A program made the translations under genes and the position numbers. This document shows positions 25,378 to 35,002 of a DNA stretch of 64,000 nt, piece after piece. Each line of letters begins with the position of its first letter. The stretch's first letter is position 1. The DNA is from 2-12-FULL-35-15 sp036386835. GTDB lineage: Bacteria > Bacteroidota > Bacteroidia > 2-12-FULL-35-15. The stretch is taken from NCBI GenBank assembly GCA_036386835.1, contig DASVUX010000028.1, forward strand, positions 1 through 64,000, given 5' to 3'. A model generated the notes under the pieces. That model made no database searches. It was not told the origin of the DNA and saw nothing but the letters and a program-made list of their open reading frames with translations.

Positions 25378-28251
25378 TTAGCGGTTACAGATCCCTTTAA
25401 AACTGCAGTAAATGCAATTCTCTATTTCCACAGTTTGTGTAAACGGAACAGCCGGGTCGATTATTTCATTCAGAAGGATTTTCAACTGGTCTTCAAATTC
25501 TTTCAGGGAATTCTCATCCAGGAACTCATTCCCGTTTGCCTTCACGGACTTCAGGCCGGCACTCAGTTCGCGGAAGGTGATGATCCCCGACTGGATGCTG
25601 CCTTTGATATCAGGGTTCATCTTCTGGTAGAGATATGCGTACATCAGTAACTGGAAACTTTTTGAAAGTCCCGCATCTGTCCGGATCATATCCCAGTCAT
25701 CAAACTTCAGCTCATTGTTATTGGCAAGACCGGTTTTGTAATCTACAATTCTCGTAACACTACCTACGCTGTCGATACGGTCTGCCTTTCCTTTGATTTT
25801 GATCTTCTCGGTACCGATCAGCAATTCAAATTCAAGCTCCTTTTCCAGCGATTTGATCATATAGGGCTGGCTTCTTTTATTCGCGGCTTCAATGGCAGCG
25901 ATCTCCGCATCCAGGAAATTAGCAAGGAACTTCAGCGCAACTTTAAGCGTAAGCAGGTTTTTTCCGTAACCAAGCTCCGAGCGGTCATAATCTTTTTCAA
26001 AACCTTTGATCGTGAGCTCTTCTACCAGGGGTTTCATCTTTTTCACATCCCCGCTTTGAATATTCTTCCCGACAAACGGGGTGTATAATTCTTCAAGTAC
26101 ACCATGGATCACGTTTCCAAGAACATCTGCCCCGATGGTTTCCTCTACTTCGTCTGCTTCCTTGAGCCGTGCAACACCATGGAAATAAAACTGCACACTG
26201 CAGTTCCTGTATTTATTCAGCAAGGAAGGCGAGAAACCAAACTCAGACTTTCCCCGCTCGAGGATCCTTTGCAGGATCAGCGGGCTTTTTTCGATGGTCA
26301 TCAGCGGGCCCTGGTTCTCTGCTTTAACGGGGATGCTGAGGAGCTGTTCCGTAATGGTGATGTTGGGGTTTATGCGCGGCAATTCATAGATCAGCTGGGT
26401 GAGGAAACGGCTTTTCTCACCGCTTCCGAGCGCATCGCTTTCCGTATTGTATAAAAGATAAATATTCTCAGCACGCTGCAGCAGCCTGTAAAAGTGGTAA
26501 GCGAAAATAGCATCCTTGTCACTGTAAGTGGGCAAACCAAAATGGCGTTTCAGCTCAAAAGGAATAAAAGAATTTACGGCTTTCCCCGAAGGAAGAATGT
26601 CTTCATTGCAGGACAGCAGGATCACATTTTCAAAATCAAGTGTCCGTGTTTCCAGCATTCCCATTACCTGCAGCCCCATCAGCGGCTCCCCGTAAAACGG
26701 CAGAGTGGATGAACGGACAATCTGGTTCAGGATACTGTGAAGTGTTTTTACATCCTCGATCGATTCCGGGTAATCAGCCATCAGCACCTGGATGCGTTTT
26801 ACAATCTTGGTGTAGGCAAAAAGATATTCCAGCTCAAGGCTTGACTTATTTTCATTTGTATTCTGCTGTGCGATGATCCCGTTCTTCAGGATCTCGATCA
26901 CGTACTGGATGCAGGCGAGGGCATCGGCTGCAGAGCGCCAGTGGGTGAATAAGGGCTGCAGCACCCCGTATTCAGACGGCCGGTCCGTAAAAAGCCTGGC
27001 GATGGTAGTTCCGGCTGCGAAAACAATGTTCTTTCTCCTGATAATGTCAACAACCGGTTTGACACTCAGTCGTTTTTCCCTGCTTGCCAGCGCAAGGGAA
27101 GTGTAAGGATGCTCCAGCAGCTTAATGAGGTCGGTATGATAAAAACTATAATTTGCCTTGCCCCCAGCGATTTTCTGAGCATTTTCATGGAGGTTAAAAA
27201 CCAGGTCGAAGTAGCCGGCAACAGGGGTGTTCTTTAAGGGATATCCCATTGTTACGTTGATATCCTGCAGGTTTCCCGGAAGCGAATGCAGGACGGGGAA
27301 AAGCAAATTCTCATCTGCAAGCACAAGCGCTGTGTTCTGAAGATGGCCCTGCTCCTTCTCAAACTTCGTCACAAGGCTTCCTGCAACTTTCGCCTGCGCA
27401 ACATTTTTTGCTGCCCCGATTATTGTGATGTTCTTTTTGCCCAGACTGAGCAATGATTCTTCGAAAACGGTATTCCGCTCCTTAATCTTTTTGAACCTTC
27501 CGTATTCATTGTATTTCCTGATGAAACGCCCGGCTTCCTGGTTCGGGTCATTTACATAATAGCTGTCGGTATCCCAGATGATCTCCGCTTTATCGGCATC
27601 AACAAGCTTTTCAATGATAATTTCTTCAGCAAGATTGAGCGCATTAAAGCCCGCGAAGATCACTTTCTTCCAGGGATGCTTTGCGGCACGTTCAACAGGG
27701 TTCTCCGCAACGATCCGGTATGCAAGACCCTGGTAAGCCTGCCTGGATGCAAGCGTCCGTTCGGTAAAATCATTATAGTAGGTTCCCAGCTGCTGCCAGA
27801 AGTTAAGGTATTGCTTCTGGAAATCAGTGAGCGGCTCATCACTGTTGAGGCTCCAGGTTTCGAGCTCCTTTATATTTTTGAGGTTTCCGAACAACTGCTT
27901 CGCGTCAACTAAATACCGGTCCACCTCGTTGAAATCACTTAACAGGATCTGTCCCCATTTGCTGAACTCTTCGAAAGTTTCCGCATTTGAAGGATTGCAT
28001 TTCTTAACCGTTTCGTACAGATCAAAAAGCAGCGTGGTAGGATCAGCAGGCTGCAGTTCCGAGAGCAGTGCAACAAAATCTTCGGTAGCCATTATTTCCG
28101 GGCTCCAGAAAGTCTTTTTCAGGCTCTTGGAAAGATGGGTCTTCAGAAACAGTCCTGCCCTGCGGTTTGGAAGAACGATACATAGTTCGCTGATGCCATC
28201 ACCGTATTTTTTATAAAGGAATTCGACTGTTTTTTCCAGGAAGGAATGCAT
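25378..28251 (-). CDS. AddB-like PD-(D/E)XK nuclease of a RecBCD-type recombination complex
   Basis: This 957-residue protein has a degenerate helicase-like N-terminal half (LCIVLPNRRAGLFLKTHL at about 22-40, matching the LPNRRA of Bacteroidota AddB-like proteins). Its C-terminal nuclease has KADRID and VDYKTG as catalytic acids and lysine. Cysteines at YRNCSVQFYF and ENCIYCSFKGICNR would hold the 4Fe-4S cluster typical of AddB. The partner helicase AddA is not in the window. It is expected to process double-strand breaks and to limit foreign DNA. Confidence 0.85.
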   Translation of the reverse strand: MHSFLEKTVEFLYKKYGDGISELCIVLPNRRAGLFLKTHLSKSLKKTFWSPEIMATEDFVALLSELQPADPTTLLFDLYETVKKCNPSNAETFEEFSKWGQILLSDFNEVDRYLVDAKQLFGNLKNIKELETWSLNSDEPLTDFQKQYLNFWQQLGTYYNDFTERTLASRQAYQGLAYRIVAENPVERAAKHPWKKVIFAGFNALNLAEEIIIEKLVDADKAEIIWDTDSYYVNDPNQEAGRFIRKYNEYGRFKKIKERNTVFEESLLSLGKKNITIIGAAKNVAQAKVAGSLVTKFEKEQGHLQNTALVLADENLLFPVLHSLPGNLQDINVTMGYPLKNTPVAGYFDLVFNLHENAQKIAGGKANYSFYHTDLIKLLEHPYTSLALASREKRLSVKPVVDIIRRKNIVFAAGTTIARLFTDRPSEYGVLQPLFTHWRSAADALACIQYVIEILKNGIIAQQNTNENKSSLELEYLFAYTKIVKRIQVLMADYPESIEDVKTLHSILNQIVRSSTLPFYGEPLMGLQVMGMLETRTLDFENVILLSCNEDILPSGKAVNSFIPFELKRHFGLPTYSDKDAIFAYHFYRLLQRAENIYLLYNTESDALGSGEKSRFLTQLIYELPRINPNITITEQLLSIPVKAENQGPLMTIEKSPLILQRILERGKSEFGFSPSLLNKYRNCSVQFYFHGVARLKEADEVEETIGADVLGNVIHGVLEELYTPFVGKNIQSGDVKKMKPLVEELTIKGFEKDYDRSELGYGKNLLTLKVALKFLANFLDAEIAAIEAANKRSQPYMIKSLEKELEFELLIGTEKIKIKGKADRIDSVGSVTRIVDYKTGLANNNELKFDDWDMIRTDAGLSKSFQLLMYAYLYQKMNPDIKGSIQSGIITFRELSAGLKSVKANGNEFLDENSLKEFEDQLKILLNEIIDPAVPFTQTVEIENCIYCSFKGICNR

Positions 28252-28371
28252 ACACGAAAATAAGGATTATAAGCGTAGAAGAATGATCAACTTTTGAACA
28301 GTCTGGTTCTTTCAGTGATCCCGCCTCGAATAAATTCACAGATTAACCTTAATTTTACAATTCAACAGACC

Positions 28372-28617
28372 ATGACAACTACTTATCCTCAATACAGGAA
28401 ATACAGGAATAATCAGGCTTACTTCAAAATCCTTTCGGGAACGGAATGGGAAGAGATCCGCGTGATGGGAACCAGATACATTCTTCACACATTCAGCGTT
28501 AAGATAATGCCAGACCGGAACTACCTTCATGACATGACATTTGATTATGAGCAGAACTGGCTCAAAATTGAAGAAGCGGAATATGAAAATCTCAGGGAGA
28601 AATTAAAGCCGAAATAA
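28372..28617 (+). CDS. Hypothetical protein, 81 aa
   Basis: The open frame begins earlier (28294), but a TAATTTTA box at 28350-28357 and the MTTTYPQYRKYRNN start favour 28372. The protein is soluble, rich in Tyr and Glu, with GTEWEEIRVMGTRYILHTFSVKIMPDRNYLHDM in its middle (given only as a landmark; no domain known). It is followed by a bidirectional terminator, which marks the left edge of the accessory island. Confidence 0.55.
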   Translation: MTTTYPQYRKYRNNQAYFKILSGTEWEEIRVMGTRYILHTFSVKIMPDRNYLHDMTFDYEQNWLKIEEAEYENLREKLKPK

Positions 28618-28633
28618 TGGGAACTTAAAATCT

Positions 28634-28681
28634 AAAAAGTTCCTCTATATTTATACAGGTTAAATATTGGGGAACTTTTTT
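28634..28681. terminator. Bidirectional terminator at the left edge of the accessory island
   Basis: AAAAAGTTCC (28634-28643) and GGAACTTTTT (28671-28680) form a perfect 10-bp stem with a 27-base A+T-rich loop. Because the arms carry A and T runs, it can act in both directions. Confidence 0.65.
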
Positions 28682-28706
28682 AAGGGAAAAGATCCTCAAT
28701 ATATAA

Positions 28707-28715
28707 GTTAGCGGT
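28707..28715 (+). other. Left-boundary attC core (R') of the cassette array
   Basis: GTTAGCGGT here fits the GTTRRRY core with a final G and is the exact reverse complement of ACCGCTAAC at 31361-31369, just after the next gene. This pairing of the two ends is what an integrated integron cassette shows: the base after the first G starts the cassette, and its own R'' ends it. Confidence 0.65.
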
Positions 28716-28764
28716 AAGCATAAGAGACAACTCAGCTAAGAATTAAACAATACAAATTTCGACA

Positions 28765-31353
28765 ATGTCAATATATCAAGATATCTTAAATTGGTCCCAA
28801 AGCAGACAAGCGTTTATTCAAGACGCTTTACGAAGACTTGTTACATCAACAACGCTTACACAAAACGACATTGACGAACTTGTTCAATTAGTCAAAAAAG
28901 AGTGTGGCGAAAACTCAATCACTTTAAATCCAATACCGCTTGACAGCACACACATTCCGACAACAACTGCGACAAGTGGAAGTTACCCTAAATTAATCAG
29001 CCTTAGCAACCCAATAAACATTTGTGCTCTACATAGTCAAGGAGTTCTACAATTTTCCAATACAGGTTTAACAGTTGTTTATGGCGCAAATGGTTCTGGA
29101 AAATCAAGCTACTCACGTATTTTAAGGAAACTTTGTTGGAGCAGAAATCCAAGTGTTACATTAAAAAAGAATGTTTTCAATCCTTCAACAAGTCAACAAC
29201 AAGTAGACTTTGTTGTAGAAAATAATGGCACAAACAACAGTTTTACTTGGGCCGAAAACAGCCCAAGTAATCCTATTCTCAATTCAATTTTTGTTTTTGA
29301 TAACGATTGTGCAGACATATACATCAACAATGAGAACCCCACACAATATAAACCCGTTGGAATTGATGTGTTGGAGAAGTTAATTTCAACTTTCACAAGT
29401 ATTCATCAAACTCTTGGATCATCGGTTGTTTCATATAACACACTAAAGCCAACATTGCCACAGAATTTAATTCAGACGACAACAGCCCAATGGTATGGCA
29501 CAATAGAAAATTTACAGCGTGCTGATGTTGATTCTCATATTCATTTTTTACAAACAAACACAGACAGAAAGCAAGAACTTATTCACCTAACAACAGCACA
29601 AAATCCTCAACAAAACGTTGTGAACCTAACCAATCAACGAGCACGAATTAACGGCTATAGCCAACAATTCGTGCAAATTGAAACATTATTCAACGAACAA
29701 AACGTTAACGACCTACGAGCAAACAGAAGCACTTTTGAAAGCGTAAATCAAGCATATCAAATTGCAACAGCGGAATTACAAAACGTAAACACTTTAGAAG
29801 GATTTGGAACAAACCCTTGGCGAACCTTGTGGGAATCCGCAAGAAATTATGCTCATAGTTCAGATCTTTCAGACGGTCAAACTTTCCCGTCCTTAGTTTC
29901 ATTTGAAAAATGCGTATTGTGTCAACAAGAACTTGACGAAACGGCACAACAAAGATTGACAATGTTCAATCAATTTGTATTAAATGACGTTTCTACACAG
30001 TTAAATTCAATTAACTCAATAGTTCAGCAAAAGCTAAACTCATATAATTCGCTGGTCGTTCCTCCAATTGAAAATTTTGCAGAGTTAGAGCAATTAGATC
30101 CAAATTTTAGAGACAACTATAATCAGTTTTCTAATTCTGTTGCTGCATTCAGAAATTCAATTGTAGCATTTTTGCAAAATGGAAGCGAACTAAACATAAG
30201 TTTACGCACTCTTACATCAAGTATAACAAGTATAATTCCGAGAATTGATGCAGAGATTGAACAGAATAATCAACTTCTACAAAATAGAAATGCTTTAGTT
30301 TCCGAACTTAACGAATTAACTACAAAAGAATTTTTGTTCAACAACAAGGCGACAATTCTTCAATATTTTGACGAGTATAAATACAAGGCTTGGATAAGTC
30401 GTTGCCAATCTCAACTCACAACCACTGCAATCTCACGCAAAATTGGCGAACTAATGGAAAACCAAGCCGTGAGTTTACAACATCAGGAATTTGTTTCTCA
30501 TCTCAATTTCTTTAATCGTGACTTAGCTAGTAAAGTGTTGATTTCAAGAACGAGAACAAGTCAAGGGAATACCTATCAAAGATGTGGTTTAAACGGAATT
30601 AACGAATCAATAAATTCAATTCTAAGTGAGGGTGAACAAAAAATAATTGCCTTGTCTAACTTTTTGGCTGAATGCACGATTGACAATCGTCTGAACACCA
30701 TAATATTTGACGACCCTGTTACGTCTTTGGATATGGATAATAGAGACTTAATTGCAACTAAAATTGTTCAACTATCACAAAACCGACAAATCGTTTTGTT
30801 TACTCACGACCTATCATTCTTACGTTTGCTTATAGACACACACAAGACAACCACAACAACAGACTGCACAGTAATAGGAATTGACAAATACAACGGGATA
30901 AGTGGTGTGGTTACAGACGAAATTCCATATTTGGCTAAAAATGTTCAAGAAAGAGTTGATTCTATCAGAAGAATATTAAACGAACACGATGCTCTTGGAT
31001 TAACTGATGCACATGGCCGAGAAACAAAACTTGATTCTGCTAGAAAAAGGTTTAGAATGTTGTTAGAACGTTCCGTTGAAGAAGTCTTATCTAACAAGAC
31101 ATATGAACGTTTCAATAAAAATATTCATTTAAAAAAGGGGAACTTATCAAGTTACATTGTAACTGAACAAACAGACGTTGATTTTATGCTAGGTTTATTT
31201 GGTAAGTATTCCGTAACTGAACACGATGGTGGCACGTCAACAATTCCTCAATTACCAACTAAAACAGAAATTGAACAAGACATCAGAGATTATTCAACTT
31301 GGAAGGACAGTTTTAAAAACAAATTGAGATTACTTCAAACGACATATAATTAA
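28765..31353 (+). CDS. RloC-like AAA ATPase with zinc hook (candidate tRNA anticodon nuclease)
   Basis: This 862-residue SMC/Rad50-like ATPase has Walker A GANGSGKSS (107-115), long coiled-coil stretches around a central zinc-hook CVLC (Cys383, Cys386), an ABC signature SEGEQ (621-625), Walker B IIFDDPVTSLD (646-656) and the H-loop FTHD. This layout matches COG4694/RloC, a DNA-damage-responsive wobble-nucleotide-excising tRNase. After the ATPase there is Arg764-x3-Glu768 and His788, which could be the PrrC/RloC nuclease triad, although spacing differs from PrrC. It fills the first gene cassette, beside a restriction-modification cassette as often seen for RloC/PrrC. The nuclease function is inferred. 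Confidence 0.7.
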   Translation: MSIYQDILNWSQSRQAFIQDALRRLVTSTTLTQNDIDELVQLVKKECGENSITLNPIPLDSTHIPTTTATSGSYPKLISLSNPINICALHSQGVLQFSNTGLTVVYGANGSGKSSYSRILRKLCWSRNPSVTLKKNVFNPSTSQQQVDFVVENNGTNNSFTWAENSPSNPILNSIFVFDNDCADIYINNENPTQYKPVGIDVLEKLISTFTSIHQTLGSSVVSYNTLKPTLPQNLIQTTTAQWYGTIENLQRADVDSHIHFLQTNTDRKQELIHLTTAQNPQQNVVNLTNQRARINGYSQQFVQIETLFNEQNVNDLRANRSTFESVNQAYQIATAELQNVNTLEGFGTNPWRTLWESARNYAHSSDLSDGQTFPSLVSFEKCVLCQQELDETAQQRLTMFNQFVLNDVSTQLNSINSIVQQKLNSYNSLVVPPIENFAELEQLDPNFRDNYNQFSNSVAAFRNSIVAFLQNGSELNISLRTLTSSITSIIPRIDAEIEQNNQLLQNRNALVSELNELTTKEFLFNNKATILQYFDEYKYKAWISRCQSQLTTTAISRKIGELMENQAVSLQHQEFVSHLNFFNRDLASKVLISRTRTSQGNTYQRCGLNGINESINSILSEGEQKIIALSNFLAECTIDNRLNTIIFDDPVTSLDMDNRDLIATKIVQLSQNRQIVLFTHDLSFLRLLIDTHKTTTTTDCTVIGIDKYNGISGVVTDEIPYLAKNVQERVDSIRRILNEHDALGLTDAHGRETKLDSARKRFRMLLERSVEEVLSNKTYERFNKNIHLKKGNLSSYIVTEQTDVDFMLGLFGKYSVTEHDGGTSTIPQLPTKTEIEQDIRDYSTWKDSFKNKLRLLQTTYN

Positions 31354-31360
31354 AATGCCA

Positions 31361-31402
31361 ACCGCTAACAGCGGTCTGGCGCCAAGCCGCGAAACGTTAG
31401 GT
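31361..31402 (+). other. attC-like site 1
   Basis: R'' ACCGCTAAC (31361-31369) is followed by an internal hairpin of GCGG and CCGC arms around TGGCGCCA (about 31371-31390), then R' GTTAGGT (31396-31402). At about 42 bases it is shorter than classical attC sites. Its R'' pairs exactly with the R' at 28707, and its R' starts the next cassette. Confidence 0.65.
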
Positions 31403-31408
31403 GCAATC

Positions 31409-31432
31409 ATGACAAACAAACAAACCAAATGA
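31409..31432 (+). CDS. Seven-codon mini-ORF overlapping the next start (possible leader)
   Basis: ATG at 31409 opens a seven-codon frame (MTNKQTK) whose TGA shares bases with the ATG of the following gene (ATGA). It lies 7 bases after the attC core. Similar short ORFs help translate cassettes in class 1 integrons (ORF-11). Here coupling is a guess from position. Confidence 0.3.
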   Translation: MTNKQTK

Positions 31433-31920
31433 GAAAAGTACAGACTGAATATTATTTCTCGACAATTGTATTGTTTTTTGGCACAATATTCATGGCGATT
31501 TTCTCAATCGGACCATCTTATCTATTCTTTAAATTTTACAAAGACAATTTATTTGTTGCAATTGCCCTCTCATTACCTTTAATTGTATTATTCATTGGAC
31601 TTCCAAACTACCTGCGATTTATGTACTGTGCAATCAGAAGGATACCAGCGCTAATATTAAATGATGAATCTCTAATCAACAATGCTGACGGAAGAGTTTA
31701 TACCTGGAACAAAATAAAATCAATCTCTTACTTACCACATACGGGATTTAGGGCTCCTCCTGGTGGTTACATCTCAGTTACATTGACGGACTCTGAAAGT
31801 AAATTTCGAATTCCGCTGAACTCAATTAAATGTAAAACAACAAAACTACTGCAAGACTTACAGAAATATCATAGGGCTTACCATAGACAAAAATTTGACA
31901 AAGCAAATGGCAGCACCTAA
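31429..31920 (+). CDS. Cassette-encoded membrane protein with PH-like domain (STM3941-like)
   Basis: Two transmembrane helices near the N-terminus (about 12-32 and 40-62, IVLFFGTIFMAIFSIG and LFVAIALSLPLIVLFIG) are followed by a soluble domain with PALILNDESLINN, YTWNKIKSISYL and a C-terminal helix. The pattern resembles STM3941-family proteins with a bacterial PH-like domain. Function unknown. The stop codon lies inside the next attC R'' sequence, so the gene fills its cassette completely. Confidence 0.55.
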   Translation: MRKVQTEYYFSTIVLFFGTIFMAIFSIGPSYLFFKFYKDNLFVAIALSLPLIVLFIGLPNYLRFMYCAIRRIPALILNDESLINNADGRVYTWNKIKSISYLPHTGFRAPPGGYISVTLTDSESKFRIPLNSIKCKTTKLLQDLQKYHRAYHRQKFDKANGST

Positions 31921-31974
31921 CAGCACATTTGCAATAGACGGGGTTTCGTGTTCCACAGACAGTTTTGTGGTTAA
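31913..31974 (+). other. attC-like site 2, apparently truncated
   Basis: R'' GCACCTAAC (31913-31921) is the exact reverse complement of GTTAGGTGC at 31396-31404, closing cassette 2. It continues into a 36-base stretch (31939-31974) that recurs at 36569-36604 with one mismatch. The matching right arm and a clear GTTRRRY are not found, so the right half looks lost. Confidence 0.55.
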
Positions 31975-32270
31975 AGAAGGTTCTGTGCATCTCATGAACA
32001 TTAGTGCTGAAAATCGGCAATCCTATGGCGACAGTGCAAACCATTAACGACAGTGCTAAAAACGACAGACAAAATGCCAAAGGCTTCGCAAAATAAAAAG
32101 AGCTTCAATGCCACCCACAAGCCGACACAAATTACAGCACATTTTATTTTACCCAACGCACCAAAGCCCACACACCACCCGACAAGTGGACTGGTGATAT
32201 TTTGACAACAACTTTTGAAATAAACAGGGCTTTAATATTTAACTTTACGACCAATAATTATTTTGCACAT
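31975..32270. other. Non-coding stretch before the methylase gene
   Basis: About 300 bases with no convincing gene. It is rich in CAC, ACGACA and CCAAAG words and looks like decayed attC or cassette-end DNA. A possible promoter, TTTG (32214-32217) and TAACTTTA (32240-32247) 22 bases apart, lies 24 bases before the methylase ATG. Confidence 0.4.
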
Positions 32271-35002
32271 ATGGACAACTGGAAAACCACAGTAGAAAAA
32301 ATATTACAAACTGAGACAAACAAGGTTGTAAAAATCAACCTTGAAAAGAAATCTGTAGAATACACCGACAAGATTAAAAGCCACCGTGACGAAAGAGTTA
32401 TCACAGGTGACGAGGAAATTGTAAAAGCATTTTTACTTCAACGACTTGTTAATCAACTTGACTACAAACCAGAGTTAATTGAAAAGGAAAAGGAATATCC
32501 AAGTGGCAGACCCAAAACCACAAAACCAAGAATAGATTTCATCCTAAGAGACGACAAAGGCAAAGCATTTTTCTTTATTGAAGCCAAAGCACCTGAAAAA
32601 TTTGAAGGTGATAAATGGATGATTGAAGGACAACTTTTTGCTTTAGCTGCACTTGAAACTAAAGGTGTAAAATATTTGGTTTACTACACAGCAGAGTATC
32701 AAGAGGGAAATATGCTTGACAAAGCAATAATCATTGACTTTGAGAAATACAAAAACTATGAGGATTGGGACAAAGCTGGCAGACCCTCTTTATCAGACAA
32801 GCTAAGTCCTGGTTATGACAAACCACAGAAACCCCCATTGAAAAAGGACGGTTCAGTAAATGATTTACGCACAAGCATAAACAGAGACGATATAAACAGT
32901 TTAGGCTCAAACTTACACAATGTGCTTTGGGGTGGCGGAGGAACAAGCGATACGGAAATATTTTACTCTCTTGTAAATATCATTCTTGCAAAAATTCAAG
33001 ACGAAAGTGAAACAGAAGATAATGAGGAATACGATTTTCAAGTTTACAGCTACGGAGAAAATATTGAAAGCCCCGAAAAAGTATTTGAAAGAATTACACA
33101 GCTTTACAAAACGGCATTAAGGGAAAAGCTAAACATACTTGACGAAAAAGAAATTTCAGATGCAAGATTGATTGACCGAAATAAATTTCCTCTCAACAAA
33201 CTTGTTTACACAGTTCAATCTTTAGAGAAGTATTCATTCCTTGAAGGTAGAAGTTCATTAGACGGCAGAGATATTTTAGGTGACTTTTTTGAACGAATTA
33301 CAAGAGACGGTTTTAAACAAACGAAAGGGCAATTCTTTACTCCTACTCCTGTTGTCAAATTTCTTTTTTACGCTTTACAAATTGACCGACTTTCAATTGA
33401 TCGATTAAACAAAGACCGAGAACTACCATACATCATAGACCCATCAGTAGGTAGCGGAACATTTTTAGTTGAGGCAATGAAAATAATTACCAAAGAAATC
33501 AAATACAAACAGAGGGATAAATTAAACAGTAGCAGACAAGTAAAGGACAGATTTGATGAACTGTTTACACCCGACAACAAAGAAAATCGCTGGGCAAAAG
33601 AATATATGTATGGTTCAGACATCAACTTTGATTTAGGAACAGCATCAAAGGTGAATATGATTTTACACGGAGACGGCTCAACAAATATTTTTGTAAAAGA
33701 CGGTTTGCTTCCATTCCGTTTTTACGACAAAGACACAGCACCAAACTATTTGAAAATATATCAGCCGGACAAACTCTACAAAGACAAAGAAGTAAATGCA
33801 AAATTTGATGTCGTAGTTAGCAATCCGCCATTCAGTGTCAACCTTGAGAACGAAACCAAACGCTACTTAAACAACAGCTTTTTATTTGGCGACAAAAAGA
33901 ATTCTGAAAACCTGTTCATTGAAAGATGGTATCAAGTTTGAAAGAGAACGGCAGATTTGCCGTTGTTCTTCCAGAAAGTGTTTTTGACACTACCGACAAT
34001 AAATATATCCGACTGTTTCTTTTCAAATACTTCAACATAAAAGCAGTTGTGAGTTTGCCCGTAGTAACTTTTGAGCCATACACTTCTACAAAAACGAGTT
34101 TGCTTTTTGCTCAAAAGAAAACAGCAAAGGAAGTTGTTCAATGGAATGAGTTGTGGGATAAATGTGGCAAAGAATGGAGTTTACTAAAAACAAGATTAAA
34201 TGACTACATTCAATTTTTCCTTGAGGAAAAAGAGCTAAATAAAAAGTGGGCAAAGGATGTTGTTGAAGATATTGAAAAGAAAAACTGGAGTAACATCAAA
34301 AAAAATATTTTCCGCTTACTCAAAAACCATTTAACCGAAGAAGATAAAGACCTTGAAATAAAAGAACTTCTTACAAAGTATTTAGCAGAACTTTCAGAGT
34401 TACTTCAATACGACAATGATACTTGTGAGGAGTTTGGTTATTACAACGCCTGGTGGGTGTTTAGTGAAGTTGCACAAAAACAGAATTACCCAATCTTTAT
34501 GGCTGATGCTGAAAATGTAGGTTACAAAAGAACAAGAAGAAGTGAAAGAGAAATGCCAAATGACCTTTATGACATTGAGTTTGCACCAAACACAATAAAC
34601 AAACAGGAGATAATTGACGAATACAACGAAAAAACAAAACAGACAGAAGCGATTGTAAAAGAGTTGAAAGATGATTTGAAAGATGTAGAGAAAAAGAATA
34701 AAGAAAAGACAAGCAAAGCACTTGAAAAGAAAATTGAAGACCTGAACGAAGATTTAAAAAAGTGTCAAACAATAATTGACCAACTAAAAGCAGATAGGGA
34801 TGAATGCGAAAGAATAATTAAAACCTACTACTCAAAAGAAGGGAAGTTAAAAGAAGAGTATCACGAAAGAACAGACGAAACTCTTATCGGTCATTTTTCA
34901 ACTGGCTTACTGAAAAAGAAAAAGTCAGATGATGTTTTGCTTCGCAAAACAGAAACAATAAAAATCCTTGACGCAATTAGAAAAGAAGTGATATGGAATT
35001 AA
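32271..35002 (+). pseudogene. Type IIB/type I-like nuclease-methyltransferase, split by one frameshift
   Basis: Two frames make one protein. The first (to 33941) has an HSDR_N/PD-(D/E)XK-like nuclease region with Asp89 and Glu104-x-Lys106 (RIDF, FFIEAKA). Next comes an N6-adenine methylase with motif I DPSVGSGTFL (Asp390) and NPPF (518-521). At about 33930-33942 the frame shifts: IERWYQ continues as LKENGRFAVVLPESVF in the next frame to 35002, followed by a coiled-coil tail. A single lost base explains it. Fusion of nuclease and methylase in one chain, with a separate specificity gene and no hsdR, resembles BcgI-type (IIB) enzymes. An upstream start at 32202 is possible but lies before the likely promoter box. 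Confidence 0.75.

Noticed and set aside
33926..33945. Programmed frameshift in the methylase
   Set aside because: No slippery heptamer, no following stem and no simple repeat for phase variation. A plain indel or sequence error is simpler.
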